A stretch of 19,389 nucleotides of DNA from CAZTTH01 sp964615975 (lineage in GTDB: Bacteria > Verrucomicrobiota > Lentisphaeria > JABSQK01 > JAJFLO01). Below, piece after piece: positions 18,101-19,389 of the stretch. Positions within the stretch are counted from its first letter, which is position 1. Each line of letters starts with the position of its first letter. The notes beneath the pieces were generated by a model that saw only the letters and a list, made by a program, of their open reading frames with translations, did no database searches and was not told the DNA's origin. The position numbers and the translations under genes were made by a program. The DNA is taken from positions 1 through 19,389 of the forward strand of contig CAZTTH010000058.1 of the NCBI GenBank assembly GCA_964615975.1, read 5' to 3'.

Positions 18101-18211
18101 AACCATTTTGTCACCGCCGACCGGATTAACCCACTTCAGGGGTACTGGGTCTATCTGGTCAGTGATGACGGCATCGTGCCCATCAAAATTAATAAACCTC
18201 CAGCTCCCTGA
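15146..18211 (+). CDS. Exported TIM-barrel glycosidase-like protein with Ig, EF-hand, LamG and W-N-L-I-S modules
   Basis: From the ATG at 15146 the product is 1,021 residues with a clear signal peptide (MPLLLKNR, hydrophobic core, TAGA). An in-frame ATG at 15071 adds 25 residues. Neither start has a strong ribosome site. Residues about 30-370 look like a TIM barrel: AMWVWS in strand 1, IEYLDGDPLWAL, the strand-4-like FDGIQFDVEPY with Asp155 and Glu157 as likely catalytic acids, FGVVIPFWW, and IAILAYDH. This resembles GH18-like or unclassified glycosidases. Two Ig/Fn3-like domains follow (about 380-490 and 495-585). Then come calcium-loop segments (DLDGDNVADADKD; DTDGDGISD), a LamG domain with DGQWHHVAFSYNG and KLFVDG (about 632-890), a second calcium-loop segment (DVDDDGLND; DYDGDGFSN), and the C-terminal GWNLISL...WTW...GYWVY from Trp953. 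It is probably a secreted or surface glycan-degrading enzyme; substrate unknown. Confidence 0.85.
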   Translation: MPLLLKNRLPSVIIFICALSVATITAGANERAMWVWSMAAKIVINANENDRADFYSFAAAPHGNAANAITTVFMTIGLELLENHPDRVREFIADSHSRGLRIEYLDGDPLWALTEIDSVTEMPYNNPATTILNKVIAYNNGCANDEERFDGIQFDVEPYLMDRDEGHPYSWDGDQSSIWDQYIASLHYWQNLVNVHNNNATPADNLRFGVVIPFWWDSDNAKVLPQVSHKAVQDIVDYIAILAYDHRYDVATGLIPNVLDFVRHELEYAEDPDNNDSTPDTKANSVYVGLEAIEVNWKERSSETFSRYFFTHSISFFAQTNAAMETIVDAIINDYENGSVPANNFASFAGTAHHYYEDIANGETAYRSLRTSPTQNTSNHAPYCLLINPSGGEIFSGTEIISYRVYDPDGDALAIRISVSSDGGATWQPLPDPDANNNAMSDNDGSYAWDLSNLTNHTPLNTCRIKLEACETGSGGLTGFDVSDYNFTIAATKTDTVPPGAGGASLSVVGTYPLKRFSLNWKGFTDDTAIKGYYYSLHDKNEADKAFFTRALSGILGSERAGEISVSVWAVDPSGNQSNSITKTIMIFPDLDGDNVADADKDNEMDTDGDGISDLMEKSANTNPLDNLSIPANRGIAVWKFDQGSLVNSVSGGEQLDLINGSLAFTSLAAGNQAINLSAGDDPVQFSVNTDITSGPISALTIEMWIRPEGHGIYQYIPLVFEGDIDRGFSLILKNDADYLSLRYYYSNTTKRGNFVSINHDNDSLFDGQWHHVAFSYNGPDRTMKLFVDGIMAGQTRTALLPSTFEHGRAMRFFDARSQYDNDNGLSCDYDNPEARSDNEICVPDANSAQFENNLNDRPRAWANKTRYIGQADNIKVTLAAVGQLQLGYYTDYPSPLPDVDDDGLNDNWESVYFNDLSQSANDDYDGDGFSNLQEFARGSDPTRYELYLRQGWNLISLSRVPENNTYQSIFAEVIVAPAAWTWEQNHFVTADRINPLQGYWVYLVSDDGIVPIKINKPPAP

Positions 18212-18463
18212 TGAAAAAAATATCATCTTTTTTATCTGAAGATTACAATATTTTTTCACGACCGGCTCTTCCTTTGTTGTTTCGTTATTCAATCGCCCAA
18301 AGAAAGAATCTGCTGCTACTGACAAATTCGCTCTGCGACCTTCAATCCTTACTTGCCAAAGGCATCGTGGTCGCTGATGAAATAAGCTCGGCAAAACGAT
18401 TGAACACGGGAAAGTTTCGTACCAGTTATGGGCAAAGAGAAAATGGTGTCTGCTGGTCATCTG
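18212..18463. other. Region downstream of the glycosidase-like gene, no supported gene
   Basis: A plus-strand frame starting at 18211 (127 residues, to 18594) overlaps the previous stop by one base, but it has no recognisable features and its 3' third runs antisense to the DUF499 relic. I regard it as chance. The A-run/T-run pair around 18213-18232 could make a weak AT hairpin but is not a convincing terminator. Confidence 0.4.
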
Positions 18464-18845
18464 TCAAGCATCAATTTGGCCTGCTGTTGAATCACTTGAT
18501 AGTGCTTGGCGGCTTGATACGACTTTGCATTTCGATGTTGCCAGGTGATATGGCGTCGCCATTGACCGGGTTTTGCCGCCACCAAATTGCATGATGAAAG
18601 TCGTCACGGGCGCAATGTTCACTGTTTCAGCGAAGAGTCGGAGCTACACTATCCCGGTGTGTTCACACAGTGTTTGTGTACAAGCAGTTCGAGCGAAGAA
18701 TGGTTTTGGATCCCGATAGTCCACCCGGGACAATCCTGGCGATAACTTGTTCCAAGTAGATGGCGAATTCGTCCGGGTTGAACGAGCGACCGTCGTGATC
18801 TTCTTTCCGGGGTGTGGCTATCTTGTACCATGGGTCCATATTCAT
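18464..18845 (-). pseudogene. Decayed DUF499 P-loop ATPase, N-terminal fragment
   Basis: The ATG at 18845 opens with DPWYKIATPRKE and GRSFNPDEFAIYLEQV, the standard start of DUF499 proteins. After ARIVPG the reading shifts by one base near 18724-18727 and continues VDYRDPKPFFARTACTQTL. It then meets a TAG at 18644-18646 and continues in the same frame to MQFGGGKTRSM...YHLA (P-loop at 18569-18586). This equals the family order: start motif, YRDPxxFF, then the Walker A motif FGGGKT-x-SM followed by YHL. Recognisable homology ends near 18540; the frame closes at 18464. Intact DUF499 proteins are several times longer and are found with DUF1156 methylases in anti-phage loci. The start overlaps the HEPN stop by ATGA, so the two were an operon. 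Confidence 0.8.
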
Positions 18846-19251
18846 ATTTCTCTCATGACTTCAGAAGGAAGAATGGCACGTACAGCGGAACGAATATGAT
18901 TGGTGATGTTCAGGATTAGTGTGACATCAGTTTTTGATGTGCTGTTTCCGCCAGGATAGCGGGAGTCCACCGCGAAATCAGTCAACCACCGCATCTGTGC
19001 TATTGTCAAGCTAATTGGTAGCGGTACCGGCAATAACCCAATTAATACCTCAATATCATGGATTTTTGGGACTGGCAATGACTGGTCGACAAGTATAGCT
19101 TTCGAGTATTTTCAATACATGGTTGCGCATGGAAACAGATGACATCATAAGGAGCCAGTTCGTCTGCCATGGAACGCAGATAAATGGCTGCTCGGTAATC
19201 GTTTTCAGCCATGTCCACTCATTCTTTCACGACAATTAATTCATTGCTTAA
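18842..19251 (-). pseudogene. Decayed HEPN domain protein
   Basis: The C-terminal part reads openly from LPVPKIHDIEVLIGLLP through LTDFAVDSRYPGG to VMREI (stop at 18842-18844), the standard HEPN ending. The N-terminal part, AENDYRAAIYL and YDVICFHAQPCIE, lies in another frame from 19212 and joins it if one A is restored in the A4 run at 19109-19112, giving IEKYSKAILVDQ. Further upstream, in frame with AENDY, SNELIVVKE precedes a TGA at 19219-19221 where HEPN proteins usually have Trp, and the expected start codon position (19249-19251) reads TTA. HEPN proteins of this type often pair with a nucleotidyltransferase or are RNases. Several lesions make it a pseudogene. Confidence 0.8.
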
Positions 19252-19389
19252 TTTGATAAAGACTTGAAAGCCCTCAGTTTGACACTACGGCCAGTAAAAT
19301 AATGAGATTATATGTCATGCATTCAGGTATATTTCGACGCGATTGATCGAGGCGAAATTATGAATGGGAAATGCTTCAATCAATCTGCT
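19252..19389. other. Right edge, no supported gene
   Basis: A short open plus-strand frame starts with ATG at 19312 (MSCIQVYFDAIDRGE) and runs off the window. The opposite strand is also open from the edge to a TGA at 19315-19317. Neither is recognisable. A minus-strand TATAAT (19307-19312) could be a promoter element for the HEPN-DUF499 relic, without a clear -35 box. Confidence 0.3.

Noticed and set aside
18211..18594. Plus-strand frame of 127 residues overlapping the glycosidase-like stop by one base
   Set aside because: It has no recognisable motif and no ribosome site, and its 3' part lies antisense to the well-supported DUF499 relic.

Overview
The window comes from a draft assembly (one run of 100 N) of a bacterium that looks Gram-negative and environmental. 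It mixes one housekeeping gene (mnmG) with small toxin-antitoxin-like genes, four very large or modular exported proteins, and ordinary membrane or stress genes. No rRNA, tRNA, CRISPR array or intact transposase was seen. The exported proteins combine Asp-box propeller, LamG, EF-hand/thrombospondin-3, carbohydrate-binding-like, Ig-like and W-N-L-I-S modules. That mix is common in uncultured polymer-degrading bacteria of the PVC/FCB type, but the sequence alone does not fix the phylum.

Layout. 272-2101: mnmG (tRNA wobble-uridine modification), without its frequent partners mnmE or rsmG. 2271-2874: a DUF4160 gene overlapping a second small gene by ATGA; the second gene appears broken by a one-base loss in a C6 tract. 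3020-4282: an MFS drug-type transporter. 4354-4635: an orphan CopG/BrnA-type antitoxin. 4680-5018: a second copy of the transporter's 3' end, about 98% identical over 332 bp, so the antitoxin sits between direct repeats.

5119-12751: three same-strand exported proteins. The first is split by the N gap, but the gap is flanked by a perfect 55-bp duplication; collapsing it restores one 1,322-residue protein (propeller, alpha/alpha-toroid-like region, Ig, carbohydrate-binding-like, Ig). The 342- and 637-residue neighbours share its carbohydrate-binding-like module, and the 342-residue one also shares its terminal Ig-like module. 12813-14817: a minus-strand group with DoxX, a DUF1428 protein and a voltage-gated-type potassium channel. 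15146-18211: a fourth exported protein, with a TIM-barrel glycosidase-like domain, two Ig-like domains, LamG, EF-hand segments and the same C-terminal W-N-L-I-S...G-Y-W module as the 637-residue protein.

18464-19251, minus strand: a decayed HEPN-DUF499 pair, hidden by frameshifts and stop codons but readable, including the DUF499 P-loop. This looks like the relic of a phage-defence locus.

The exported proteins probably act together outside the cytoplasm on a polysaccharide or other polymer (inference from architecture and clustering). The flanks show small toxin-antitoxin and defence genes at several stages of decay.
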